The notes below the pieces were generated by a model. It searched no databases. It worked only from the letters and a program-made list of their open reading frames with translations, and was not told the DNA's origin. A stretch of 64,000 nt of DNA from contig NZ_JASKMS010000010.1 in the NCBI RefSeq assembly GCF_030124145.1, positions 1-64,000 on the forward strand, read 5' to 3'. Below, piece by piece: positions 50,443 to 59,950 of this stretch. Within the stretch, counting starts at the first letter, position 1, and each line of letters opens with the position of its first letter. Position numbers and translations under genes: made by a program. This DNA is from Streptomyces sp. 378. GTDB taxonomy: Bacteria > Actinomycetota > Actinomycetes > Streptomycetales > Streptomycetaceae.

Positions 50443-50490
50443 GCTGGTTGTGCGGGAAGCAGGGGGAGACATGCGGGTCGGGGCGGGGTC

Positions 50491-51654
50491 GTGAGACTGC
50501 TGCACACGTCCGACTGGCACCTCGGCCGGGCCTTCCACCGGGTGAACATGCTCGGTGCCCAGGCCGAGTTCATCGGCCACCTCGTCACGACCGTCCGGGA
50601 GCGGGCCGTGGACGCGGTGGTGGTCTCGGGGGACGTGTACGACCGGGCGGTGCCGCCGCTCGCCGCGGTCGAACTGTTCGACGACGCCCTGCACCGCCTC
50701 GCCGACCTGGGCGTGCCGACGGTGATGACCTCCGGCAACCACGACTCGGCCCGCCGGCTCGGCGTCGGCGCCGGACTGATCGGACGGGCCGGCATCCACC
50801 TGCGGACCGAGCCGTCGGCCGCAGGCACCCCGGTGGTGCTGCCCGACGCCCACGGCGACGTCGCCTTCTACGGCCTGCCGTACCTCGAACCGGCCCTGGT
50901 GAAGGACGAGTTCGGGGTGGAGAAGGCCGGGCACGAGGCCGTGCTCGCCGCCGCCATGGACCGGGTCCGTGCCGACCTCGGTACCCGCCCGCCCGGCACC
51001 CGCTCCGTGGTCCTCGCGCACGCCTTCGTCACCGGCGGCGAACCCAGCGACAGCGAGCGGGACATCACGGTCGGCGGCGTCGCCGCGGTGCCCGCCGGGG
51101 TGTTCGACGGCGTCGACTACGTGGCGCTCGGGCATCTGCACGGCTGCCAGACCCTCACCGACCGCGTCCGCTACTCCGGTTCCCCGCTGCCCTACTCCTT
51201 CTCGGAGGCCGCCCACCGCAAGAGCATGTGGCTGGTCGACCTGGCCGCGGACGGCTCCGTCGACGCCGAGCGCGTCGACTGCCCCGTGCCCCGCGCCCTG
51301 GCCCGGATCCGGGGCACCCTGGAGGACCTGCTCGCCGACCCGGACCTGGCACCGCACGAGGAGGCGTGGGTCGAGGCGACCCTCACCGACCCCGTCCGGC
51401 CGGCCGACCCGATGGCCCGGCTCACCGAGCGGTTCCCGCACACGCTCAGCCTCGTCTTCGACCCCGACCGCGACGAGGACGAGTCCGAGGTGTCCTACGC
51501 CCGGCGTCTCGCCGGCCGCAGCGACCAGGAGATCGCGGAGGACTTCGTCGCCCATGTGCGCGGCGCCGGACCCGACCCGCACGAACAGGGCGTGCTGCGG
51601 GACGCGTTCGACGCGGTGCGGGCCGACGAGACCGTGCGGGAGGTGGCCCGGTGA
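50491..51654 (+). CDS. sbcD: SbcD nuclease subunit
   Basis: Metallophosphoesterase subunit of the SbcDC (Mre11-Rad50-type) nuclease that cuts DNA hairpins and blocked ends, 387 residues. Metal-binding motifs: HTSDWH (residues 5-10), GDVYD (47-51), GNHD (82-85), AHAFV and ALGHLH, all intact. A GTG start at 50491 is preceded only by a G-rich tract. It overlaps sbcC by four bases. Confidence 0.95.
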   Translation: MRLLHTSDWHLGRAFHRVNMLGAQAEFIGHLVTTVRERAVDAVVVSGDVYDRAVPPLAAVELFDDALHRLADLGVPTVMTSGNHDSARRLGVGAGLIGRAGIHLRTEPSAAGTPVVLPDAHGDVAFYGLPYLEPALVKDEFGVEKAGHEAVLAAAMDRVRADLGTRPPGTRSVVLAHAFVTGGEPSDSERDITVGGVAAVPAGVFDGVDYVALGHLHGCQTLTDRVRYSGSPLPYSFSEAAHRKSMWLVDLAADGSVDAERVDCPVPRALARIRGTLEDLLADPDLAPHEEAWVEATLTDPVRPADPMARLTERFPHTLSLVFDPDRDEDESEVSYARRLAGRSDQEIAEDFVAHVRGAGPDPHEQGVLRDAFDAVRADETVREVAR

Positions 51655-54647
51655 GGCTCCACCGGCTGGCTCTCACCGCCTTCGGGCCCTTCGGAGGCAC
51701 CCAGACGGTCGACTTCGACGAACTGTCGACCGCCGGGCTGTTCCTGTTGCACGGACCCACCGGCGCGGGCAAGACGTCCGTCCTCGACGCCGTCTGCTAC
51801 GCCCTGTACGGCTCGGTGCCCGGCGCCCGGCAGGGCGGCGGTCAGGGCACGACCCTGCGCAGCGACCACGCCGCGCCCGCGACCCGCACCGAGGTCGCCC
51901 TCGAACTCACCGTCGCCGGCCGCCGCCTGGAGCTCACCCGCCAGCCGCCCTGGGAGCGCCCCAAGAAGCGCGGCACCGGCACGACACTCGACAAGGCCCA
52001 GACCTGGCTGCGCGAGTACGACCCGACGGCCGGCGCCTGGAAGGACCTGAGCCGCTCCCACCAGGAGATCGGCGAGGAGATCACCCAGCTGCTCGGCATG
52101 AGCCGGGAGCAGTTCTGCCAGGTCGTGCTGCTGCCGCAGGGCGACTTCGCCCGGTTCCTGCGCGCCGACGCCGAGGCCCGCGGGAAACTGCTGGGCCGGC
52201 TGTTCGACACCCGCCGCTTCGCCGACGTCGAGAAGCGCCTCGCCGAGCGCCGCCGCGTCACCGAGGCCCGGGTGCGCGACGGGGACGCGGAACTGCTGGC
52301 CGACGCCCACCGCATGCAGCAGGCCGCGGGCGACGCCATGGAGCTGCCCGAACTTGCCCCCGGCGAACCGGGACTCGCCGAGGCCGTCCTGAGTGCCGCC
52401 GCCGTCGCCCGCGGCACCGCCCGCGAACAACTCACCGTCGCCGCGTGCGCGCTCGGCGCGGCCGAGTCCGCCCAGGCCGCCGCCGGCCGCGCCCTGGACG
52501 ACGTCCGCGAACTGGACCGCCTCCAGCGGCGGTTCGCGGAGGCCCGGGACCGGGCGGCCCGCCTGGAGCACGGAGCCGAGGCCTACCGGCAGGCGCAGGC
52601 GCTCATGGAGCGGTCCCGCAAGGCCGAAGCGGTCGCGCCCGCCCTGGACCTGCGGGAATCCGCCGAGGCCGAACACCGCCGGGCCGCGGCCGCCGAGACG
52701 CGTGCCCGTGCCCTGCTCCCGGAGGCCTTCGCCGACGCGGGAGCGGCCGGACTCGCCGCCGCCGCACGCCGGGCCGCCGAGGAACTGGGCGGGCTCGACT
52801 CGGCCCGCCGCGCCGAGCGGCGGCTGGCCGAACTCCTCGACGAACGCGCCGGTCTGAGCCGGCAGGAGCGCGCCGACGCGGACCTCCTCCAGGAGGCGGA
52901 GACCTGGCTCGACGGCTGGGAGGAGACCCGCACCCGACTCCAGGACCGGGTGGAGGCCGCGCAGCAGGCCGCGGCCCTCGCCGAGCAGCTCGCCGTGCGG
53001 CGCGAACCCGCCCGGCAGCGGCTCCGGGCGGCCCGCCTGCGCGACCAGCTCGCCCAGGACACGGACCAGGCGGTCGACCGGGTCCGCACCGCGCGGGACG
53101 AGACGCTGGCGGCCCGGCAGCACTGGCTCGACCTCAAGGAACAGCGACTGAACGGCATCGCCGCCGAACTGGCCGCACACCTCACCGAGGGCGAACCCTG
53201 CGCCGTCTGCGGCGCCACCGAACACCCCGCCCCGGCCCGCAAGGTCGCCGGGCACGTCGACCGCGAGGCGGAGGAGCACGCCCTCACCGCCTACCACCGC
53301 GCCGACGAGCAGCGCGCCGAGGACGAACGGCGCCTCGGCGTCGTACGGGAGGCACTGGCCGCCGCCACCGCCGAGGCCGGTGACGCCCCCACCGATCGAC
53401 TGGCCGAGGAAGTCGAGCAGATGGAGGAGCAGTACGCGCGGGCCCGCGGCGCCGCCGCCGAACTGCACTCCGCGCGGGAGCGGCTGCGGCAGGCCGGGCA
53501 GGAGCACGAACGGCGCCTCGCCGCCCGGCAGGAGGCCGCCGTGCGAACTGCCGCACGCGTCGGTCACCGGGAGCGGCTGGACAGCGAACGGGCCGCCCTG
53601 GAGGAGGAACTGGACCGGGCGCGGGGCTCCCTGGACAGTGTCGCCGCGCGAGCCGCACAGCTGGAGCGGCGGACCGCGCTGCTCACCGACGCCGCCGACG
53701 CCGCCCGCGTCGCCGAGGACACCGCCCAGCGGCTCAAGGACGCCGACGCCCGGCTCGCCGACGCCGCCTTCCGGGCCGGTTTCGACACCCCGCAGGCCGC
53801 GGCCGACGCCCTCCTCGACAACGCCGCCCACCGCGAACTGCAACGCCGACTGGACGCCTGGCAGCACGAGGAGGCCGCCGTACGGGCCGTCCTCGCCGAA
53901 GCCGACACGGCCGCGGCGGCCCGCGCGCCGCAGGCCGACCTGGCCGCGGCGCAACGGGCCGCCGACGAGGCGGCCCGGCGGCTGCGCGACGCCGCCTCCG
54001 CCCACGACGCCGCCGGCCGGCGCTGCGTGGAACTCGACCGGCTGTCCGCCCGGGCCACGACCGCCGTGCGGCGGCTGGCGCCGCTGCGCGAGGAGTACGA
54101 CCGCGTCGCCCGGATGGCCGGCCTCGCCGCGGGTACGTCGGCGGACAACGAGCGCCGGATGCGCCTGGAGTCGTACGTCCTGGCGGCCCGGCTGGAGCAG
54201 GTCGCCGCCGCCGCGACCGTGCGGCTGCGCCGCATGTCCTCAGGCCGCTACACCCTCGTCCACTCCGACGACCGCACCGGGCGCGGCCGCAGCGGACTCG
54301 GGCTGCACGTGGTCGACGCCTGGACCGGCCGCGAGCGGGACACCGCGACGCTGTCGGGCGGCGAGACGTTCTTCGCCTCGCTCGCGCTGGCCCTGGGCCT
54401 CGCGGACGTCGTCACCGACGAGGCGGGCGGGGTGCGCCTGGACACCCTCTTCATCGACGAGGGTTTCGGCAGCCTCGACGACCAGACCCTCGACGAGGTG
54501 CTCGACGTCCTCGACTCGCTGCGCGAACGCGACCGCAGCGTCGGCATCGTCAGCCATGTCCCCGACCTGCGGCGGCGTATCCACGCCCAGCTCGAAGTGG
54601 TCAAGAGCCGGTCCGGGTCGGTGCTGCGCCAGCGCGGCGCCGGTTAG
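51651..54647 (+). CDS. sbcC: SbcC ATPase subunit
   Basis: SMC/Rad50-like ATPase of 998 residues, partner of SbcD. Walker A GPTGAGKTS (residues 35-43), a long coiled coil broken by the zinc hook CAVC (C517, C520), the ABC signature LSGGETFF near 900, and Walker B TLFIDEGFGSLD near 930. Complete. GTG start overlapping the sbcD stop (GTGA) shows translational coupling and 1:1 production. Confidence 0.95.
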   Translation: MRLHRLALTAFGPFGGTQTVDFDELSTAGLFLLHGPTGAGKTSVLDAVCYALYGSVPGARQGGGQGTTLRSDHAAPATRTEVALELTVAGRRLELTRQPPWERPKKRGTGTTLDKAQTWLREYDPTAGAWKDLSRSHQEIGEEITQLLGMSREQFCQVVLLPQGDFARFLRADAEARGKLLGRLFDTRRFADVEKRLAERRRVTEARVRDGDAELLADAHRMQQAAGDAMELPELAPGEPGLAEAVLSAAAVARGTAREQLTVAACALGAAESAQAAAGRALDDVRELDRLQRRFAEARDRAARLEHGAEAYRQAQALMERSRKAEAVAPALDLRESAEAEHRRAAAAETRARALLPEAFADAGAAGLAAAARRAAEELGGLDSARRAERRLAELLDERAGLSRQERADADLLQEAETWLDGWEETRTRLQDRVEAAQQAAALAEQLAVRREPARQRLRAARLRDQLAQDTDQAVDRVRTARDETLAARQHWLDLKEQRLNGIAAELAAHLTEGEPCAVCGATEHPAPARKVAGHVDREAEEHALTAYHRADEQRAEDERRLGVVREALAAATAEAGDAPTDRLAEEVEQMEEQYARARGAAAELHSARERLRQAGQEHERRLAARQEAAVRTAARVGHRERLDSERAALEEELDRARGSLDSVAARAAQLERRTALLTDAADAARVAEDTAQRLKDADARLADAAFRAGFDTPQAAADALLDNAAHRELQRRLDAWQHEEAAVRAVLAEADTAAAARAPQADLAAAQRAADEAARRLRDAASAHDAAGRRCVELDRLSARATTAVRRLAPLREEYDRVARMAGLAAGTSADNERRMRLESYVLAARLEQVAAAATVRLRRMSSGRYTLVHSDDRTGRGRSGLGLHVVDAWTGRERDTATLSGGETFFASLALALGLADVVTDEAGGVRLDTLFIDEGFGSLDDQTLDEVLDVLDSLRERDRSVGIVSHVPDLRRRIHAQLEVVKSRSGSVLRQRGAG

Positions 54648-54821
54648 GGTTCGGCGGCCCCGCGCGGTCCTCACCCAGTCCCGGTGCCGGCCGCTCCCGT
54701 ACGGCGGCGGATCAGGTGACCTGAGCACCAGCCGCAGCAAACAGGCCATTCATCCGACGAGTTGACTCAGTGTTTCGGCACGGGTGGTCGATCACTTCCA
54801 GCGAGCCGCTAGGATCACGGC

Positions 54822-55280
54822 ATGGTCACGGCTTGGTCGCCCCGGCGCATCGTCAGGACCCGCTCCGGTGCGGGTCCGCTGCTGCGCGTGCTGGCCATGG
54901 CCGTGCTCCTGTTCGGCGTCCTCGTGACGCACGGCGTGCACGTGGAAAGCGTCACGGGGCACCTCTCCACCGGCGCAACAGCCTTCACCGCACCGCCGGA
55001 CGGCGGCGTTCGCCATGCGGGCGTCGAGCCGACGGTGCGGTCCGCCGCGGATGCCGACGATCACCATGGGGGCCATGGGCCGTCACACCCTGGTGAGCAC
55101 TGCGTGTCCGGACAGCCTCAGCAGGCTTCCGCCCTGGTACCGCCCTGCTTCGCAGCGTCGGTTCGCGAATCGACCGGTTCCTCCCACGCCTCGACCGTTC
55201 GAGGGCCGGCCGCTGGTGGCCCCATGGACGGTGAGTCTCCTGTGGCTCTCAGAGCAGCCTCCGTGGTGCGGCAGGTCTAG
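54822..55280 (+). CDS. small His-rich membrane protein (DUF6153-like)
   Basis: Protein of 152 residues with one N-terminal membrane helix (LLRVLAMAVLLFGVLVTHGVH) and an exported tail containing DADDHHGGHGPSHPGEHCVSG, a His/Cys cluster suited to metal binding. TAGGAT ends six bases before the ATG, so it is probably leaderless. It is the first of three similar small proteins in this cluster. The DUF6153 assignment rests on layout only. Confidence 0.65.
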   Translation: MVTAWSPRRIVRTRSGAGPLLRVLAMAVLLFGVLVTHGVHVESVTGHLSTGATAFTAPPDGGVRHAGVEPTVRSAADADDHHGGHGPSHPGEHCVSGQPQQASALVPPCFAASVRESTGSSHASTVRGPAAGGPMDGESPVALRAASVVRQV

Positions 55281-55458
55281 AGGCACGCGGTTCCGCCAAC
55301 CGGCCTGCCGGATGCCACCGGTTCGGCTGGTACCGCGCGACGAGCGTCCTGTCCCGTGCTCATGATGGGTCGCCACGTTCGTCGAAGCCGTCCTGCCCCA
55401 CTCATGTCTGCGCCTCACTCCGTGCCTGCCGGAGACGTGGCAGCAGCACGGAGGACCT

Positions 55459-55872
55459 GTGTCGACCCACTCCCGTATGCACCCCCTATGGGCCCCCTGC
55501 GGCTCATCGCTGTCCCGCCGATTCGTCTCGGCGGTCCGCGGCGCCCTCGTGATGGCGCTCGTGCTCTGCGCCGTCCTGCACGGCGTGTCCGAAGAGGCGC
55601 ACGCGTCGGTGTCCGTGCCTGCCGCGTCCTCGGTGACGGCAGCGGACATGGACCCTCATGGCCCCCACGCCCCCCACGGGGCCGAGGAGTGTGCGGCGGG
55701 CGTGATCGTGCGCGCCGCGGTCCAGCCGGCCGTGGAACTCGCCCTGGCCGTCGTACTCCTTGCCGTGTCCCTGGTGGCCGCGAGACCCCTCCTGCGGCGT
55801 GGCCGCCGTAGACGTCGCAGCGCACGCACCGGCCGCCTCGCGCTCGCTCGCACCTCGCGGTGGCGGATCTAG
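55459..55872 (+). CDS. small His-containing two-helix membrane protein (DUF6153-like)
   Basis: Protein of 137 residues: helix 1 AVRGALVMALVLCAVLHGV, an exported loop with MDPHGPHAPHGAEECAAG, helix 2 AVELALAVVLLAVSLVAA, and a very basic cytoplasmic tail (LLRRGRRRRRSARTGR). The GTG start has GGAGG five bases upstream. The pattern helix, His/Cys loop, helix, basic tail matches DUF6153-type proteins. Function unknown; metal handling is inferred. Confidence 0.65.
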   Translation: MSTHSRMHPLWAPCGSSLSRRFVSAVRGALVMALVLCAVLHGVSEEAHASVSVPAASSVTAADMDPHGPHAPHGAEECAAGVIVRAAVQPAVELALAVVLLAVSLVAARPLLRRGRRRRRSARTGRLALARTSRWRI

Positions 55873-56008
55873 ACCACTCGCTCGCAGCCGAAGGACTTCA
55901 CAGCTGCCGCGTGCCCCTGGCCTGAGCGCGGACGCATCGTCCGCCCGTGACCAGGACGCGCGAGAGGAACCGCACAGGTATTCATCGAGCGAGAGTGAAC
56001 ACAAAGAC

Positions 56009-57136
56009 ATGCAGTCATTGACCAAGGCCGCGACCCCCTCCGGCCGGCCCGCCCTGTCCGGGCTGGTGGGCAACACCCCGCTGCTGCGGGTGTCGGAGCC
56101 GCTGGCCCCGGCCGGGCGCGGTTTCTGGGCGAAGCTCGAAGGCTTCAACCCCGGCGGCATCAAGGACCGTCCGGGGCTGCACATGGTGGAGCGGGCCCGT
56201 GCCCGTGGCGACCTGCGGCCCGGCGGGCGGATCATCGAGTCCACGAGCGGGACCCTGGGACTGGGGCTGGCTCTGGCCGGGATGGTGTACGGGCATCCGG
56301 TCACCCTGGTCACCGATCCAGGTCTTGAGCTGTCCATGACCCGGCTGCTGACCGCGTATGGAGCCCAGGTCAACGTCGTCTCCGAGCCGCACCCCACCGG
56401 AGGCTGGCAGCAGGCCCGCCGTGACCGCGTGCAGCGGCTGCTGGAGCAGCACCCCGGCTCCTGGTGCCCGGACCAGTACAGCAACCCCGACAACGTCGCC
56501 GCCTACACACCGCTGGCTCTCGAACTCGCCTCCGAGATGGGCCACATCGACGTGCTGGTGTGCAGCGTCGGCACCGGAGGCCACTCGGCCGGCGTCTCCC
56601 GCGTCCTGCGCCAGCTCTACCCCGAGCTGACCGTCATCGGCGTGGACACCATCGGTTCCACGATCTTCGGCCAGCCCGCCCGGACCCGCCTGATGCGCGG
56701 TCTCGGCTCCAGCATCCACCCCCGCAACGTCGCCTACGAGAACTTCTCCGAGGTGCACTGGGTCGCCCCGCACGAGGCCGTGTGGACCTGCCGCCAACTG
56801 GCCACCTCCCACTACGCCACCGGCGGCTGGAGCGTCGGCGCGGTCGCGCTGGTGGCCGGCTGGCTGGCCCGCACGACGCCGGCCGACGCACGGATCGTCG
56901 CGGTCTTCCCCGACGGCCCGCAGCGATACCTGGGGACCGTCTACGACGACGACTACTGCGCCGCCCACGGCCTGCTGGAGTCGCCACCGGCACCCGAACC
57001 GGAGCTGCTCGGCCGCCTGGACGAGAAGGAGGTCACCCGCTGGACCCGGTGCACCACCGTCGTCGACCCCCTGACGCTGCAAGACGCCCAGGGCGCACCG
57101 GCCGTCGAGGCCGACGCCTCGGAGGAGGACCGGTGA
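56009..57136 (+). CDS. PLP-dependent cysteine-synthase family protein
   Basis: Fold-type II PLP enzyme of 375 residues. The Schiff-base lysine is K52 in GFNPGGIKDRPG. The substrate loop is STSGTLG (CysK has TSGNTG), the phosphate loop is GTGGHSAG, and the C-terminal FPDGPQRYLGTVYDDDYC is typical of the family. It should perform a beta-replacement or elimination on O-phospho-, O-acetyl- or free serine, or on cysteine. Changes in the substrate loop and the long acidic tail set it apart from housekeeping CysK. It overlaps the MFS gene by four bases, so the product is probably exported. The start is weakly supported by its ribosome site. Confidence 0.87.
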   Translation: MQSLTKAATPSGRPALSGLVGNTPLLRVSEPLAPAGRGFWAKLEGFNPGGIKDRPGLHMVERARARGDLRPGGRIIESTSGTLGLGLALAGMVYGHPVTLVTDPGLELSMTRLLTAYGAQVNVVSEPHPTGGWQQARRDRVQRLLEQHPGSWCPDQYSNPDNVAAYTPLALELASEMGHIDVLVCSVGTGGHSAGVSRVLRQLYPELTVIGVDTIGSTIFGQPARTRLMRGLGSSIHPRNVAYENFSEVHWVAPHEAVWTCRQLATSHYATGGWSVGAVALVAGWLARTTPADARIVAVFPDGPQRYLGTVYDDDYCAAHGLLESPPAPEPELLGRLDEKEVTRWTRCTTVVDPLTLQDAQGAPAVEADASEEDR

Positions 57137-58434
57137 AGGGGCTGCTCACCCAGGTCCGGTCGTACGAAGGCAGCGTCCAGCTGTTGATGGTCAACCAGTT
57201 CACCATCAACCTCGGCTTCTACATGCTGATGCCCTATCTGGCCGCCCACCTCTCCGGAACGCTCGGGCTCGCCGGCTGGATCGTCGGACTCGTCCTCGGC
57301 GTACGCAACTTCAGCCAGCAGGGCATGTTCCTGGTCGGCGGCACACTCGCCGACCGGCTCGGCTACAAACCGCTGATCGTCGCCGGATGCGTGCTGCGCA
57401 CCCTCGGCTTCGCGACGCTCGGACTCGTCGACTCCCTGCCTGCCCTGCTCGCCGCTTCAGCGGCCACCGGGCTGGCCGGGGCGCTGTTCAACCCGGCCGT
57501 TCGGGCCTACCTCGCGGCCGACGCGGGGGAGCGCAGGGTCGAGGCGTTCGCCCTGTTCAACGTGTTCTACCAGGCAGGCATCCTGCTGGGCCCGCTGGTC
57601 GGCATGGTGCTGACCGGGGTGGACTTCCGCGTCACCTGCCTGGTGTCGGCCGGGATCTTCGCGGTGCTGAGCGTCGTACAGATCCGCGCGCTGCCCGCCA
57701 GGACGCCGGAGGACGCCAAGCGGAAGGACGCTCACGCCGGCCAGGGCGTGCTCGCCCAGTGGCGCGGCATCCTCGCCAACCGGCCGTTCGTGCTCTTCTC
57801 CATCGCCATGATCGGTTCGTACGTCCTGTCCTTCCAGGTCTATCTGGCGCTGCCGTTGGAGGTACGTCGGCTCGGCGGCGACGGGCGGTTCGGCACGGCG
57901 GCGGTCGCGCTGCTCTTCGCCGTCTCCGGACTGGCCACGATCATCGGTCAGACGCGAGTGACGGCGTGGTGCAAGGCGCGGTACGAGCCAGGACAGGCAC
58001 TCGTGCGCGGACTGGCGGCGATGGGATCGGCCTTCGTGCCGCTGCTGCTCGCCACCGCCGTGCCGGTACCGGAGTCCGGGATCGGACTGTGGCTGCTCGC
58101 GGCGGTTCCGCCGACGCTCGCCGCGCTGCTGCTGGCCATCGGCACGATGATCACCTACCCGTTCGAGATGGACACCATCGTCCGCCTCTCCGGTGACCGC
58201 CTCGTCGCCACCCACTACGGGCTGTACAACACGATCTGCGGCATCGGCATCACCGTCGGGAACCTCGGCACGGGCGCCGCGCTCGACGCCGCCCGCGCGG
58301 CCGGGATGCCCGCGCTGCCGTGGATCACGCTGTGTGCGCTCGGCCTGGCCTGCGCCGCCGCCTTGTACGGCCTGTACCGCACCGGACGGCTGACGGCGCG
58401 GCCGGCCTCCGAGCCGCTCGCCGCGACCGTCTGA
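57133..58434 (+). CDS. MFS transporter coupled to the PLP enzyme
   Basis: Twelve-helix major facilitator of 433 residues. The MFS motif A-like loop is GGTLADRLGYKPLIV, and helix 4-5 contains AAGERRVEAFALFNVFYQAGILLGP-like features of the drug/metabolite exporter group. The GTG start overlaps the PLP-enzyme stop (GTGA), so transporter and enzyme are made together. Export of the enzyme's product is the simplest inference; uptake of its substrate is the alternative. A strong hairpin follows. Confidence 0.9.
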   Translation: MKGLLTQVRSYEGSVQLLMVNQFTINLGFYMLMPYLAAHLSGTLGLAGWIVGLVLGVRNFSQQGMFLVGGTLADRLGYKPLIVAGCVLRTLGFATLGLVDSLPALLAASAATGLAGALFNPAVRAYLAADAGERRVEAFALFNVFYQAGILLGPLVGMVLTGVDFRVTCLVSAGIFAVLSVVQIRALPARTPEDAKRKDAHAGQGVLAQWRGILANRPFVLFSIAMIGSYVLSFQVYLALPLEVRRLGGDGRFGTAAVALLFAVSGLATIIGQTRVTAWCKARYEPGQALVRGLAAMGSAFVPLLLATAVPVPESGIGLWLLAAVPPTLAALLLAIGTMITYPFEMDTIVRLSGDRLVATHYGLYNTICGIGITVGNLGTGAALDAARAAGMPALPWITLCALGLACAAALYGLYRTGRLTARPASEPLAATV

Positions 58435-58461
58435 CCCACCCACCGGCCACCCGCCGGCCCG

Positions 58462-58491
58462 GGGGCGGGGCACCACACGGTGCCCCGCCCC
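58462..58491 (+). terminator. strong hairpin between MFS and DUF1015 genes
   Basis: A perfect 13-base-pair stem GGGGCGGGGCACC / GGTGCCCCGCCCC with an ACAC loop, 28 bases after the MFS stop and 33 before the DUF1015 start. It may end the PLP-MFS transcript or attenuate read-through to DUF1015. Confidence 0.8.
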
Positions 58492-58523
58492 TACTGGGCC
58501 CTGCCCTCCTCCAGGAGTCCTCC

Positions 58524-59745
58524 ATGCCCGTTCCCGCGGTGCCCTTCCCCGAGCCGACCCCCTTGCAGCTCCGCCCCTTCCGGGCAGTGCGCTACGACGC
58601 GGACCGTGTCGGCGACCCGTCCGAGCTCCTCTCCCCGCCCCACGACGACCTTCACCCAGCCCACATCCGCGCGCTCCGGCGCCACCCGCACCACGTGGCG
58701 CGACTGCTGTACGCGGACGCACCGCAGGACGCCGCCCGCGAACTGGGACGCTGGCTGCGACGCGGCGTACTCCGCCGGGACGAGCGGCCCGCACTGTACG
58801 TCTACCAGCAGCAGCGTGGCGCCCGGATCCTCCAACGTGGCCTGGTCGGTGACCTGTTGCTGCCACGTCAGGCGGGACAACTGCTGCCGCACGAAGACGT
58901 GTCGGCTCATGTGGTCCGGCAGCGCGCCGCCCATATGTCAGGGCTCCGCGCTCAACTGGAGCCACTGCTGCTGGCTCATCGGGGCACAGAGTCGACGACC
59001 GCGCAGCTCATGGACCACATCACCCGCCGAACACCGGTCGCCGTCGCCCGGACCGGACAGATCACCCACATCCTGTGGGCTTGCGATGATCCCGCGGAAC
59101 TCGCGCTTCTGGCCGGCGGCCTGTCCGTCGGGCAGGCCCTCATCGCCGACGGCCACCACCGCCACGCCGCCTGCCTGCACCTGTGCGCGGACGCGCCAGG
59201 CCCGTGGACCGGCAGCCTCGCCCTCCTGGTCGATACCGTGACGTACCCTCTGCGGCTCTCCGCGATCCATCGAGTGCTGCCTGCGCTGGAACCGGAGAAG
59301 GCCGCACGCGAGGCGGGCGAAGTGGCCCGAGTGCTCCCGCTGCCAGGAGGGCCGCGTCCGCCCGGGCTCGGTGAACTCATACTCACCGGCGGGGGAGAGG
59401 CCTTGGAGCATCACACATCCCGACCCCGGGAGCATGGAAGAAGCCCTGGCGGGTCATCCCAGCCAGTGGGCGCGGCTCCCCGCTGCCGTCAGCGACCACC
59501 TGCTGCTCCGGCACGCCTGGTCCGTGCCCGACCTGCCCGGCGCCGTGACGTACCTCCACGACATCGGCCAGGCCACGGCTGCCGTGTCCGCTCCGGGCAG
59601 GGGCAGCGCGCTCCTGTTGCCCGTGATCAGTCAGGACACGGTGTGGGAACTGGCCGGTGCCGGTGTGCTGTTGCCGCGGAAGTCCACCTCGTTCGGTCCC
59701 AAGCCGACGGCCGGTCTGGCCATGCGTGTGCTGGGCCTGTCGTAG
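58524..59745 (+). pseudogene. DUF1015 family protein, frameshifted at a G-run
   Basis: About 405 codons in two frames. The first frame has the DUF1015 start (LQLRPFRAVRYDADRVGD, LSPPHDDL) and the family hallmark IADGHHRHAA (residues 207-215). It should end with YLHDIGQATAAV and PRKSTSFGPKPTAGLAMRVL, but these lie in the +1 frame, which is read from about 59380 to the stop at 59745. The switch coincides with GGGGG at 59391-59395; one G fewer restores a continuous protein (LTGGERPWSITHPDP). Sequencing error, a real mutation or programmed slippage are all possible. DUF1015 has no function known to me; a small-molecule kinase role has been considered for similar proteins. AGGAG lies seven bases before the ATG. 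Confidence 0.82.
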
Positions 59746-59884
59746 CGCCGTTCCGGTGGTCTCGACGGGGATGTGCCGCCGTGTCGAGGGTGGGATCACC
59801 GAGGCGCGCGGACCGCGCCCAGGGGAGAGACGGCCGATGAGGAGGGGCCTCCCGAGGCACCCTCCTGCCTGCGAGGGCCGGTGC

Positions 59885-59916
59885 GTGGGCCGATGGGTGG
59901 GCCGATGGGTGGGGCG
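59885..59916 (+). repeat. 12-base tandem repeat
   Basis: Two perfect copies of GTGGGCCGATGG (59885-59908) followed by a partial third copy, just upstream of the third small His-rich membrane protein. It may have arisen by slippage or may bind a regulator. Confidence 0.7.
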
Positions 59917-59950
59917 CCGTTCCGCGCATCGACTGAGTAGCATGTCCGGC

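Noticed and set aside
49989..51650. A 1552-codon frame extending sbcC upstream through sbcD
   Set aside because: The upstream part is the shadow of yigZ and sbcD. The SbcC N-terminus with Walker A fixes the start at 51651.
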